64,000 nt of DNA from Acidimicrobiales bacterium (GCA_030830565.1 JAURMR010000028.1:1-64000); one strand, 5' to 3'. Shown: positions 43,964 through 51,702, counted from the stretch's first letter. The notes: generated by a model not told the origin, from the sequence alone. Numbers and translations: made by a program.

Positions 43964-45298
43964 ATGAACAACGACACCGCAAACGCCACTGCAAACGCCA
44001 CTGCAAACACTGACGAACTCGATGCTGCTGTCGCGGTCCCGTTACTGGGCCACATAGATCGCCGACGCTTTCTCGCCGTCTCGGGTATTGGCGCAACAGC
44101 AATTGCTGCAACCGCCTACTTCCGACCATCGGTGTTCTTTGGCCGGGCCAGTGCTGCAGTCACCTCGGGCACCGCCACCACAGACAACATCATCGTCAAC
44201 ATCTTTTTGCGTGGCGCTGCCGACGGACTCTCATTCTTGAGTCCCCTCAATGACAGCACCTACCAAACCCTTCGTCCCGGTGTTGCGATTCCCGACGCTT
44301 CTGCACTTGGCGTGAACAACCAATTCGGTCTTCACCCCGGCGCCGTTCGTCTCAAGGCACTCCTCGACGCCGGCCAAGCTGCATTTGTTCCCGCCGCTGG
44401 ATCCCCGAACACGAATCGATCGCACTTTTCCGCTCAAGCAATGATGGACAAGGGATCGGCAACCGACGCAACACTCACCACTGGTTGGCTCGGCCGCTAT
44501 CTCGCGGCAACATCCGGCGCCTCCGAAGACGCGTTTCGCGCCGTCGGTATCGGAAATGGCCTTCAGCCCTCGCTTCGTGGTTCGGCGGCAATCGCGACTC
44601 CAACGCTTCAATCGCTCTCGCTGTACAGCTCCGGTACCGGAGCATCGCCAATACAAGTGCAAACTGCGCTTCGCGCCATGTATCCATCGGCGCCGACGGA
44701 ACTTCTGCGCACACAAGGAGCAGCTGCAACCAACATCGTTGCCGAAATCGCGCCGATCGCTGCAACCTCTGCTGCGCCAACCGATTGGCCCAAAGGATTC
44801 GGTACTGCGTTGTGGCCAATCGCAAAGTTGATCGCTGCTGGTTACCCAGTCGAAATTGCAACCGCCGATCTTGGCGGGTGGGACGAACACGACGATATGG
44901 GAGCAGCTACCGATCCGACGGGGAACCAATACAAGTTGGTTGCGGGACTTGATGCAGCACTTGGCGCGTTCTTCGATTTCATTGGTGGCGCTGCGGCTCG
45001 CACCACAGTAATCATCACCACCGAATTCGGTCGTCGCATCGCAATCAATGGATCGGGCGGAACCGACCATGGGCGCGGCATGGTGATGATGGTTCTCGGT
45101 GGCGGTGTGAATCCCGGCGTGCACGGCGATTGGCCAGGCTTGACCGACACCGATAACGGTGACGTCAAAGTTGTCAACGATTTCCGCAAGGTCTACGCCG
45201 AAGTGCTGGGCAGGCGCATGCGCACCACAAACCTTGTGTCAGTGTTTCCGGGCTTTGATACCTCGGAATCGAACTGGCTTGGTGTTGCGACTGCATAA
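43964..45298 (+). CDS. DUF1501 domain protein, Tat-exported
   Basis: A 444-residue protein of the DUF1501 (sulfatase-like fold) family. The twin-arginine motif DRRRFLAV (32-39) and a hydrophobic stretch end near ASA-A (about 64). Conserved parts are LRGAADGLS, LHPGAVRLKALLDAG, RSHFSAQAMMDKG, LGGWDEHDDM and ITTEFGRR, then TDHGRGMVMMVLGGGVNPG. It starts 6 bases after the DUF1800 stop, so the pair is co-translated and probably acts together outside the membrane. The ATG is followed by a short ANAT repeat. Confidence 0.9.
   Translation: MNNDTANATANATANTDELDAAVAVPLLGHIDRRRFLAVSGIGATAIAATAYFRPSVFFGRASAAVTSGTATTDNIIVNIFLRGAADGLSFLSPLNDSTYQTLRPGVAIPDASALGVNNQFGLHPGAVRLKALLDAGQAAFVPAAGSPNTNRSHFSAQAMMDKGSATDATLTTGWLGRYLAATSGASEDAFRAVGIGNGLQPSLRGSAAIATPTLQSLSLYSSGTGASPIQVQTALRAMYPSAPTELLRTQGAAATNIVAEIAPIAATSAAPTDWPKGFGTALWPIAKLIAAGYPVEIATADLGGWDEHDDMGAATDPTGNQYKLVAGLDAALGAFFDFIGGAAARTTVIITTEFGRRIAINGSGGTDHGRGMVMMVLGGGVNPGVHGDWPGLTDTDNGDVKVVNDFRKVYAEVLGRRMRTTNLVSVFPGFDTSESNWLGVATA
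43979..44010 (+). repeat. Short 12-nt tandem repeat at the DUF1501 N terminus
   Basis: GCAAACGCCACT occurs twice in succession (43979-43990, 43991-44002), followed by a partial third copy. It encodes an Ala-Asn-Ala-Thr repeat before the Tat motif and could vary in copy number between strains. Confidence 0.6.
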
Positions 45299-45306
45299 CA
45301 AAAACG

Positions 45307-45338
45307 ATGGTGGCCCGAGCCGAAGCCCGGGCCACCAT
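45307..45338. terminator. Bidirectional hairpin terminator
   Basis: ATGGTGGCCCG (45307-45317) and CGGGCCACCAT (45328-45338) pair perfectly around a 10-nt loop. AAAAAC precedes it. It serves both the DUF1501 gene (+) and nrdJ (-), which converge here. Confidence 0.85.
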
Positions 45339-45365
45339 TCAGACTGCGTTCTGCGTTTGTGTGAA

Positions 45366-48158
45366 TCAGCTGCAACCGCTGGTGGTGCCGCATGACGGGC
45401 ATGCGTGGCAAGAACCAGCACGCTGCATGGTGACACCGCACTGCATGCACATCGGTGCATCGTGATTGGAAGTCTTCACTTCACGCACCATCGTGGTTTG
45501 CGTCTCGGTGAGAAGCGTGGTGACCGACTCAATGGAGGGCGGATCAACCGGCATCTCTGAACCCTGACGGGTTTCGACCGCATCGTCGACACCAGGAAGA
45601 GTCGGCTGCATGCGCTCGGAGGTCGTGAGGATGTTGAGTTCCGCACGCTCTTCGGCTGACAAGTACTCGATCGCCATGCGGCGGAAGAGGTAGTCCATGA
45701 GCGAGTTCGCGATACGGATATCGGGATCGTCAGTCATGCCGGCCGGTTCGAAACGCATTCCGGTGAACGCTTCAATGAACGAGCGCAACGGCACGCCGTA
45801 CTGAAGGCCGTGTGACACCGAGATGGCGAAGGCGTCCATGATGCCGGCAAGGGTGGAACCCTGCTTCGACACACGAACGAAGATTTCACCTGGACGACCG
45901 TCTTCGTATTCACCAACGGTGACGAAGCCCTTGCAGTCGGCGACGCGGAACTCAAAAGTGCGCGACACACGGGTGCGAGGAAGCTTCTGACGGATCGGCT
46001 GGTAGACGATCTTTTCGACGACACGCTCGATGACTTCGGTTGCACCAGCAACCGGATCGATGTCGTCCTCGTCCTTCTTGGAGGCCGACAGCGGCTGAGC
46101 CACCTTGCAGTTGTCACGGTAAATCGCCACAGCCTTGATACCAAGCTGCCAGGCCTCGATGTGGAGCTTTTCGACGTCTTCAACCGAAACATCTTCCGGC
46201 ATGTTGACAGTCTTGGAAATGGCGCCGGAGATGAACGGCTGCACCGCACCCATCATGCGGATGTGACCGCTGTAGTGGATGGTGTTGTCGCCCATCGAGC
46301 ACGCAAACACAGGAATGTGCTCGGCTTTGATGTGCGGCGCACCGAGGATCGACATGTTCTCGTTGATGTAGGCAACGATTTCTTCGATCTGCGCATCGGC
46401 GTAACCCAACTTGGTGAGGGCACGAGGAATTGTCTGATTGACGATCGACATGGTGCCGCCGCCAACGAGCTTCTTCATCTTGACCAGACCAAGGTCGGGT
46501 TCAACACCGGTGGTATCGCAATCCATCATGAGGCCGATGGTGCCCGTCGGTGCGAGCACTGATGCCTGTGAGTTGCGCACACCAACAACGGCGGCGAGTT
46601 CACATGCGTCGTCCCATGACTGCTGCGCGGCCGAGAGCAGTGCCGGAGGAACAAGTTCCTCGTCGATGCTGGCGGCAGCGGCGCGGTGCTGACCAAGAAC
46701 TCGGAGCATGTGCTCGGCGTTTTCGGCATAGCCAGCGAACGGACCCATACGTGACGCAGTGCGGGCCGAAGTGGCGTAGGCGTGACCAGTCATGAGCGAG
46801 GTGATCGCACCAGCAAGCGCACGGCCTTCGTCGGAGTCGTACGGAAGACCAAGGGCCATAAGAAGGGCACCGAGGTTCGCGTAGCCGAGACCGAGCTGAC
46901 GGAACTTGCGGGAGTTGTCACCGATCGGAACGGTCGGGTAATCGGCGTTTCCGACGAGGATTTCCTGCGCCGTGAACATGATCTCGATCGTGTGCTTATA
47001 GGCCTCGATGTCGAACACGCCGTCTTCGCCGAGATAACGGAGAAGGTTGATGCTGGCGAGGTTGCACGCGGAATTGTCGATGTGCATGTATTCCGAGCAC
47101 GGGTTCGAGCCATTGATACGACCGGTGTTGCACGCGGTGTGCCAGTGGTTGATCGTCGTGTCGAACTGCATGCCGGGATCGGCGCATTCCCAGGTGGCCT
47201 GCGAGATCTGACGCATGAGATCGCGGGCACGGATGGTCTTGACGATTTCGCCACCGTGCACGGCACGAAGGTGCCAATCGGCATCGTCGACAACGGCCTG
47301 CATGAATTCGTCGGTGACGCGCACTGAGTTGTTGGCGTTCTGATACTGGATCGAGGTGATGTCGATGCCATCGAGATCCATGTCGAAGCCGGCATCGCGG
47401 AGTGCACGGGCCTTCTTCTCTTCACGCGACTTGCACCAGATGAATTCTTCGATGTCGGGATGATCGACATTGAGGATGACCATCTTCGCGGCGCGGCGGG
47501 TCTTGCCACCGGACTTGATGGTGCCGGCCGATGCATCGGCGCCACGCATGAAGCTCACTGGACCAGAAGCGGTGCCGCCACCCTTGAGGAATTCCTTCGA
47601 AGAACGGATGCGGGAAAGGTTGATACCTGCGCCCGAACCACCCTTGAAGATCGTTCCTTCCTCGACGTACCAGTTGAGGATGGAGTCCATCTTGTCGTCG
47701 ACGGAAAGGATGAAACAGGCCGATGCCTGCTGCGGGACGCCCTCAACACCGATGTTGAACCACACCGGCGAGTTGAAGGCCGCGCGCTGGGTGATGATGA
47801 TGAACTTCAGTTCGGCGCGGAATGCTTCGGCCTCTTCGTCGGACACGAAGTAACCGTCACGGATGCCCCAGTCGGTGATCGTGTCGGCAACACGATCGGC
47901 AACCTGCTTGAGCGACCATTCGCGCTCATCGGTGTCGGGGGTGCCACGGAAGTACTTCTGGGCGACGATGTTGGTGGCGTTCAGCGACCAGCCAACCGGG
48001 AACTCGACACCGAGCTGCTCGAAGGCAACCTCGCCGGTCTTCCAGTTGGAGATGCGAGCGTCACGACGTTCCCACTCGACCTGCTCGAAAGGGTGAGTGT
48101 CGGCGCTTGTGTAGAGCCGACGGATGCCGATGCCGGCCTGTTCAGGTGCCAGGGCCAT
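45366..48158 (-). CDS. nrdJ: Adenosylcobalamin-dependent (class II) ribonucleotide reductase
   Basis: A 930-residue class II reductase making dNTPs from ribonucleotides with coenzyme B12. The N terminal part has AFNSPVWFNIGVEGVPQQASACF and GGSGAGINLSRIRSS; the barrel has NPCSEYMHIDNSACNLASINLL and PTGTIGLMMDCDTTGVEPD. A TSCPD-type domain lies near 745-860. The last 26 residues form a zinc-ribbon-like tail with CMQCG and CPSCG, which probably also relays electrons from thioredoxin. ATG 48158 has GGAGG about 8 nt upstream; the open frame beyond is leader. Two NrdR boxes and the nearby nrdR gene show the regulation. Confidence 0.96.
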   Translation of the reverse strand: MALAPEQAGIGIRRLYTSADTHPFEQVEWERRDARISNWKTGEVAFEQLGVEFPVGWSLNATNIVAQKYFRGTPDTDEREWSLKQVADRVADTITDWGIRDGYFVSDEEAEAFRAELKFIIITQRAAFNSPVWFNIGVEGVPQQASACFILSVDDKMDSILNWYVEEGTIFKGGSGAGINLSRIRSSKEFLKGGGTASGPVSFMRGADASAGTIKSGGKTRRAAKMVILNVDHPDIEEFIWCKSREEKKARALRDAGFDMDLDGIDITSIQYQNANNSVRVTDEFMQAVVDDADWHLRAVHGGEIVKTIRARDLMRQISQATWECADPGMQFDTTINHWHTACNTGRINGSNPCSEYMHIDNSACNLASINLLRYLGEDGVFDIEAYKHTIEIMFTAQEILVGNADYPTVPIGDNSRKFRQLGLGYANLGALLMALGLPYDSDEGRALAGAITSLMTGHAYATSARTASRMGPFAGYAENAEHMLRVLGQHRAAAASIDEELVPPALLSAAQQSWDDACELAAVVGVRNSQASVLAPTGTIGLMMDCDTTGVEPDLGLVKMKKLVGGGTMSIVNQTIPRALTKLGYADAQIEEIVAYINENMSILGAPHIKAEHIPVFACSMGDNTIHYSGHIRMMGAVQPFISGAISKTVNMPEDVSVEDVEKLHIEAWQLGIKAVAIYRDNCKVAQPLSASKKDEDDIDPVAGATEVIERVVEKIVYQPIRQKLPRTRVSRTFEFRVADCKGFVTVGEYEDGRPGEIFVRVSKQGSTLAGIMDAFAISVSHGLQYGVPLRSFIEAFTGMRFEPAGMTDDPDIRIANSLMDYLFRRMAIEYLSAEERAELNILTTSERMQPTLPGVDDAVETRQGSEMPVDPPSIESVTTLLTETQTTMVREVKTSNHDAPMCMQCGVTMQRAGSCHACPSCGTTSGCS

Positions 48159-48513
48159 GAGAAGTCCTCCGCGTGGGTAATCGATTTGAGTGGTGGTGGC
48201 GACTCCAACCCAGCAGGAGCGGGGTTGGCACCGCTGCAGCCGAAGCTGAGGCGGGTGAAGCGGGATGATGCGTGATTTCGAGGGTGCAGCTGGAGCGGTT
48301 GCCCGGGGGGCGGCCACCAAATCGAGCGACCCGTTGGGACGACTGAGGGGATCCACCACACCCGCTGCATTGTCCAGACGACGCTGTCTGGGACGAGCTT
48401 TGGGTCTTGTCGTGGTCTCGGTGCCGAAACCGAGCCCTTGTGGGGTCCCGATTCCTGCCCACCACAAGATGTTGTGGTTGTTCTGGCCCCCTCACCTTCC
48501 GGGCCACAAGATG
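48159..48513 (-). other. Long structured 5' leader of nrdJ (no gene)
   Basis: From the predicted start site near 48514 to the ATG lie about 355 nt without a convincing gene. Small hairpins are visible: CTCGGT...ACCGAG (48414-48433 region), CCAGAC-N6-GTCTGG (48374-48391), CAGC-CGAA-GCTG (48236-48247) and CCAACCC-N10-GGGTTGG (48204-48227). No cobalamin riboswitch consensus (B12 box) was found. It could hold an unrecognised regulatory RNA element. Confidence 0.4.
48462..48477. promoter_or_regulatory. NrdR box 1
   Basis: CCACAAGATGTTGTGG has perfect CCACAA/TTGTGG arms and the 16-bp form of NrdR boxes. It starts exactly 42 bp from box 2, about four helical turns, so both can be bound on one face. 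It lies downstream of the predicted nrdJ start site. Confidence 0.85.
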
Positions 48514-48519
48514 TCGTGG
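48504..48519. promoter_or_regulatory. NrdR box 2
   Basis: CCACAAGATGTCGTGG differs from box 1 by one base. It sits directly downstream of the -10 of the nrdJ promoter and would cover the transcription start, the classical place for NrdR repression. Confidence 0.85.
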
Positions 48520-48541
48520 AATTACAGCAGAGTAATTCCAC
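48516..48541. promoter_or_regulatory. 26-nt perfect inverted repeat in the nrdJ promoter
   Basis: GTGGAATTAC (48516-48525) and GTAATTCCAC (48532-48541) are perfect 10-bp arms around AGCAGA. The repeat covers the -10 and most of the -35/-10 spacer and touches NrdR box 2. It is unlike an NrdR or LexA site and probably binds another regulator. Confidence 0.6.
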
Positions 48542-48550
48542 CCGTGTCAA
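48521..48550 (-). promoter_or_regulatory. nrdJ promoter
   Basis: On the minus strand a perfect -35 TTGACA (48545-48550) and an 18-bp spacer lead to the -10 TGTAAT (48521-48526), one mismatch from TATAAT. The predicted start site is near 48514, inside NrdR box 2. This is the closest match to a consensus housekeeping promoter in the window. Confidence 0.7.
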
Positions 48551-48779
48551 CGATTGCGAGGAATCGCTACTGACGTGGGATTTCGAGCGGTTGGGTGCGC
48601 TGCAACGCGAGCGCCAGGTAGAGCGGGTCACGCAGACCCACGCCCTAGGAGCCGCCCTGCCAACCGAGAACGCACAGAACGTTGCACCACCGTCCGTCGC
48701 TCGCGCCGCAGCACTGCACCCGGGTGAACCGTACGACTCATGCCTGTGGGTTGGAAGAGGAATAACCCTGTGTATTTGC

Positions 48780-48837
48780 GGTGGATAGCCAGTGGATAGC
48801 CGGTGGATGACGCAGCAGTTATCCACAGTTGTCCACA
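48780..48837. promoter_or_regulatory. Array of five DnaA-box-like sites
   Basis: Two forward sites, TTATCCACA (48819-48827, perfect) and TTGTCCACA (48829-48837, the actinobacterial form), are 10 bp apart. Three reverse sites with cores TATCCAC/CATCCAC (48780-48788, 48791-48799, 48802-48810) repeat every 11 bp as a GTGGATAGCC tandem repeat. No AT-rich unwinding element or dnaA gene is near. The 48551-48779 stretch between this array and the nrdJ promoter shows no gene. Confidence 0.6.
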
Positions 48838-48867
48838 GATCGCATCGCTCGAGTGAGGTTCGACCCC

Positions 48868-48873
48868 TAACGT
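48868..48873 (+). promoter_or_regulatory. -10 element TAACGT, leaderless promoter
   Basis: TAACGT ends 6 nt before the GTG at 48880. No ribosome site is visible, so a leaderless transcript is likely. Confidence 0.4.
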
Positions 48874-48879
48874 GGCCGT

Positions 48880-49623
48880 GTGGATCAACTACTTCCCACT
48901 CCCCTCACCAACATTGACCCTGTGGAACTCGTCGCTGCCGACCATCGGCCGCTGCCTGCGGATCGACCCTGGGTGCTGGTGAATATGGTCGCCAGCATCG
49001 ATGGCGCCATCGAGGTCGACGGTCGGTCAGGAGGACTGGGAAGTCCTGGCGACAAGGCCATGTTCCATGCCCTTCGTCAGCTACCCGATGTCATCGTGGC
49101 GGGCGCAGGAACAGTGCGAACGGAAAATTACGGACCTGTCCAACTCGATGCCGAGGCACAGGCCCGCCGCGTTGCGCGCGGACAACAACCGATCCCACGC
49201 CTTGCGGTGGTGAGTGGACGCGCCCATCTCGACCCTCAGTCAAAACTTTTCAGTGATCCAACACAACGTCCGATCGTGATCACCTCATCAACAGCAGCAA
49301 AAGCATCGGTTGATCCGCTTCGCGAGATTGCTGACATCGTGATCGCCGGTTCCGATGGCGTTGATTTGCGCGACGCCTTTGCGCAATTGCGCGCGCTCAA
49401 CCTGCATACGCTGCTCTGCGAAGGCGGACCAACGCTCAATCATCAATTACTCACTGATGATCTTGTCGATGAGTGGTGTCAAACAATCGCTCCACTTCTC
49501 ACCGGCGGTGATGCATCACGCGGCGCACAAGGACCGACACCAGGAGTGACACGATCACTTCACCTTGCGCGAATCATCGTCGACGAGGATGTCTTGTTGC
49601 TGCGTTATGCGCGAGAGTCGTGA
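48880..49623 (+). CDS. RibD C-terminal-domain reductase (pyrimidine reductase family)
   Basis: A 247-residue stand-alone RibD_C / dihydrofolate-reductase-like protein. Segments WVLVNMVASIDGAIEVDGRSGGLGSPGDKAMFHALRQLPDVIVAGAGTVRTENYGP and LLCEGGPTLNHQLL are typical of the riboflavin-pathway reductase, but no deaminase domain is attached. Many actinobacterial copies lie away from rib genes, so an F420- or NADPH-linked reduction of another substrate is possible. The GTG start fits the -10 spacing. Its last 19 bases overlap the end of nrdR on the opposite strand. Confidence 0.87.
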   Translation: MDQLLPTPLTNIDPVELVAADHRPLPADRPWVLVNMVASIDGAIEVDGRSGGLGSPGDKAMFHALRQLPDVIVAGAGTVRTENYGPVQLDAEAQARRVARGQQPIPRLAVVSGRAHLDPQSKLFSDPTQRPIVITSSTAAKASVDPLREIADIVIAGSDGVDLRDAFAQLRALNLHTLLCEGGPTLNHQLLTDDLVDEWCQTIAPLLTGGDASRGAQGPTPGVTRSLHLARIIVDEDVLLLRYARES

Positions 49624-50084
49624 CGCTTTGGTTCTGTCGCTTTCGTAAGCAACGTAATTTCGCGTTGAAAATCTGCAGCGTCGTCGAAGCCTTTGTACAC
49701 GCTGGCAAAGCGCATATAGGCAACGTGATCCAGTTCACGCAAATGTTCGAGAACGGCGAAGCCAACTTGTTCGCTCGTGAGGTCGGGACCAACTAAGCGC
49801 AACTCTTCTGCAATCGCAGCAGCTGTCAGAAGAATCGTTTCTTCGTCGATTGGTCGACCTTTTGCCGCGGCCGCAATGCCTTCGGTGATTTTCTGCTGCT
49901 CAAACGGGACCCGATCACCCGATCGCTTCACGACCACCATGGGCACAAGTTCAAGTCGTTCAAAGGTTGTAAACCGCGATCCGCACGCCAAGCATTCGCG
50001 ACGTCGCCGGATGGCTTCACCATCATCGGACTGTCGAGAATCGACGACTTTGTCGTCGAGATGGGCACACGCGGGACAACGCAC
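49605..50084 (-). CDS. nrdR: Transcriptional repressor NrdR
   Basis: A 159-residue repressor of ribonucleotide reductase genes. The zinc ribbon uses Cys3, Cys6, Cys31 and Cys34 (MRCPAC, CLACGSRFTTFER); the ATP-cone follows at about 50-140 (VVKRSGDRVPFEQQKI) and senses dATP/ATP. Its two presumed operators are in front of nrdJ, 1.1-1.6 kb away. It follows the LysM gene on the same strand, as in mycobacteria, and may therefore be partly SOS-induced. Confidence 0.96.
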   Translation of the reverse strand: MRCPACAHLDDKVVDSRQSDDGEAIRRRRECLACGSRFTTFERLELVPMVVVKRSGDRVPFEQQKITEGIAAAAKGRPIDEETILLTAAAIAEELRLVGPDLTSEQVGFAVLEHLRELDHVAYMRFASVYKGFDDAADFQREITLLTKATEPKRHDSRA

Positions 50085-50177
50085 GCTCCGAAACTACTGC
50101 GGACTTTGTGTTTTTCTGTGCCATCTCAGGTACGGATGTTTGTCACACCGATCAAGCACAACTGCGTCGAGTGGTGC

Positions 50178-50792
50178 TCAGTCGACAAGACCAGTGACGT
50201 CGATGTGCTGTCCACGAGTGACGCTGGTAGCGCCGACGCGTTCGATAAGGCGATCGACAAGTCGGCGAAGATCGCCGCGTGGTTGCAACCGACGAGCGAT
50301 GGTCCAGAGCGAATCGCCCGACTGCACGATGATCTCGACGGGAGCTACGGGGGTGACCACCGGGGCCTCAGTCGATGCTGCCGCCACCTGTGCGTCGGCA
50401 CCGACTGGGTTCGAAGTGTCGGCGGACGACGCCGGCGTGGAGGCAGCAGCGTCGGCACCGAGAAAGGGAACGATGCCCATGGCCGCGAAGGCAACGAGCA
50501 CGGCGAGGCCCAAGCCAGCAAGCAGGACTCGAAATGGACTGCGGCGAGCGGCGGGCGCAACGACCACGGGCTCGGTTACCAAATGCAGGTGACGCACCGG
50601 GCGCCGAGGTTCGAGCGCCTCGGCGCGATTCCAGGGAGCAACTGGCGATGCACCCTCGAAGAGGGACTCGTCCTGATCGGCGGGGTTGCTCTGGAAAGCA
50701 GTGCTTCCCCGAAGAGTCGTGCCGCTCTGGGGAGCACGGCTTCTCTGGGGAGCGGGGGCGGTAAGGGCGGTGGGGTTCAAGATTGCAGCCAT
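50178..50792 (-). CDS. LysM-domain membrane protein, probable SOS-induced division inhibitor (ChiZ/DivS-like)
   Basis: A 204-residue protein with a disordered N-terminal region, one transmembrane helix (PFRVLLAGLGLAVLVAFAAMGIVPFLG, about 90-116) and a C-terminal LysM domain (VQSGDSLWTIARRL). It is divergent from lexA across LexA boxes and upstream of nrdR, the same order as lexA-Rv2719c (ChiZ)-nrdR in Mycobacterium, where the product restrains cell division after DNA damage. Sequence similarity beyond LysM is not obvious, so orthology rests on synteny. ATG 50792 has GGAGA 8 nt upstream; a GTG at 50807 is an alternative. Confidence 0.82.
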   Translation of the reverse strand: MAAILNPTALTAPAPQRSRAPQSGTTLRGSTAFQSNPADQDESLFEGASPVAPWNRAEALEPRRPVRHLHLVTEPVVVAPAARRSPFRVLLAGLGLAVLVAFAAMGIVPFLGADAAASTPASSADTSNPVGADAQVAAASTEAPVVTPVAPVEIIVQSGDSLWTIARRLQPRGDLRRLVDRLIERVGATSVTRGQHIDVTGLVD

Positions 50793-50861
50793 GAGGGGAG
50801 TCTCCACGAGGGGTGTGACAGTCAGAAAAGCGAAGGGGGAACTGAGGTGAGGAGGAACGGA

Positions 50862-50877
50862 TCGAACGCCCGTTCGT
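50862..50877. promoter_or_regulatory. LexA (SOS) box 1
   Basis: TCGAACGCCCGTTCGT contains GAAC-N4-GTTC with a further C-G pair, matching the actinobacterial LexA box. It is nearest to the LysM gene start at 50792. Confidence 0.85.
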
Positions 50878-50892
50878 ATTCAGTATCGAAAC

Positions 50893-50908
50893 ACGAACAC
50901 CCGTTCGA
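50893..50908. promoter_or_regulatory. LexA (SOS) box 2
   Basis: ACGAACACCCGTTCGA contains GAAC-N4-GTTC and begins 31 bp after box 1. A perfect minus-strand TTGACA (50909-50914) abuts it, so it probably controls the LysM gene promoter. Confidence 0.85.
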
Positions 50909-50920
50909 TGTCAAGCCCAA

Positions 50921-50936
50921 TCGAACGGGTGTTTGC
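50921..50936. promoter_or_regulatory. LexA (SOS) box 3 (one mismatch)
   Basis: TCGAACGGGTGTTTGC contains GAAC-N4-GTTT, one base off consensus. It overlaps the -35 of the predicted lexA promoter, a position suited to autoregulation. Confidence 0.7.
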
Positions 50937-50961
50937 CTCAGCCCCCTCGAGCCGGTACTGT
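50933..50961 (+). promoter_or_regulatory. lexA promoter
   Basis: -35 TTGCCT (50933-50938), a 17-bp spacer and -10 TACTGT (50956-50961) face lexA. The start site would be near 50968, giving a leader of about 84 nt. LexA box 3 overlaps the -35. Confidence 0.55.
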
Positions 50962-51051
50962 CGTACAGAGGTTCGAAGGCCAACCGGCCCTCTGCCCATC
51001 CATTCTCCCCACCTGTTCCCACGACCCTGTCCCCAAAATCCGGAGTCCGCA

Positions 51052-51684
51052 ATGAGCACCGATCGTCTCAGTCCCCGTCAGCAACAGATCCTTGATGTCA
51101 TCGATCAGCACCTCAATGAACGCGGCTACCCGCCATCAGTTCGAGAAATCGGCCAGGCCGTGGGTCTTACCTCACCATCGAGCGTGCAGAACCACCTCAA
51201 TCGCCTCAACGAACTCGGTTATCTCCGCCGTGACCCAACAAAGCCACGTGCCATGGAAGTCCGCTACGACCCCAATTCCGGAGCATCGGGCGAACGTCGT
51301 CCATTTCGTCATGTTCCGCTTGTGGGAGATGTTGCCGCCGGAACCGACGTGCTCGCTGAACAGAACGTCGAAGAAATCATGCCGGTCCCAACGGACCTTT
51401 GCGGCGACGGCGAACTGTTCATGCTTCGTGTTCGTGGCGATTCAATGATTGAAGCCGGCATTTTCGACGGCGACTACATCGTGGCCAGGGCAGGCACAAA
51501 CGTGTCGAAGGGCGACATCGTCGTCGTTGGCATTCCCGGTGATGAAGCCACGGTGAAAACTTGGACACGCAGTGGCGACACCGTCACCTTGCTTCCGGCT
51601 AACTCACGTCTTTCCCCGATGGACTACCACTCCTCCGAAGTCACGGTCTACGGCAAAGTTGTCACCGTGATGCGCAAGCTCTGA
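51052..51684 (+). CDS. lexA: SOS repressor LexA
   Basis: A 210-residue repressor. The winged helix (residues 1-70) includes the recognition region SVREIGQAVGLTSPSSVQNHLNRLNELGYLRR; the S24 peptidase domain has the self-cleavage site Ala96-Gly97 (DVAAG), Ser131 in GDSM and Lys169 in ATVKT. RecA filaments trigger cleavage. The frame is open 48 codons upstream into the operators, but GGAG 7 nt before ATG 51052 and homology fix this start. Targets visible here are its own promoter, the LysM gene and recA. Confidence 0.97.
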   Translation: MSTDRLSPRQQQILDVIDQHLNERGYPPSVREIGQAVGLTSPSSVQNHLNRLNELGYLRRDPTKPRAMEVRYDPNSGASGERRPFRHVPLVGDVAAGTDVLAEQNVEEIMPVPTDLCGDGELFMLRVRGDSMIEAGIFDGDYIVARAGTNVSKGDIVVVGIPGDEATVKTWTRSGDTVTLLPANSRLSPMDYHSSEVTVYGKVVTVMRKL

Positions 51685-51702
51685 ACCACAACCTCCTCGG
51701 TT

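Noticed and set aside
48159-48513. Cobalamin riboswitch before nrdJ
   Set aside because: Expected from biology, but the B12-box consensus and the conserved GGGAA/GGTGNAA core elements could not be found; only generic hairpins are visible.
48438-48788. Possible 116-codon gene upstream of the RibD-like gene
   Set aside because: It runs through the NrdR boxes, the nrdJ promoter and into the DnaA-box array; no ribosome site or homology signal.
48780-48837. Chromosomal replication origin
   Set aside because: DnaA-like boxes cluster here, but there is no AT-rich unwinding region and no dnaA, dnaN or gyrB nearby. A regulatory or titration role is more likely.
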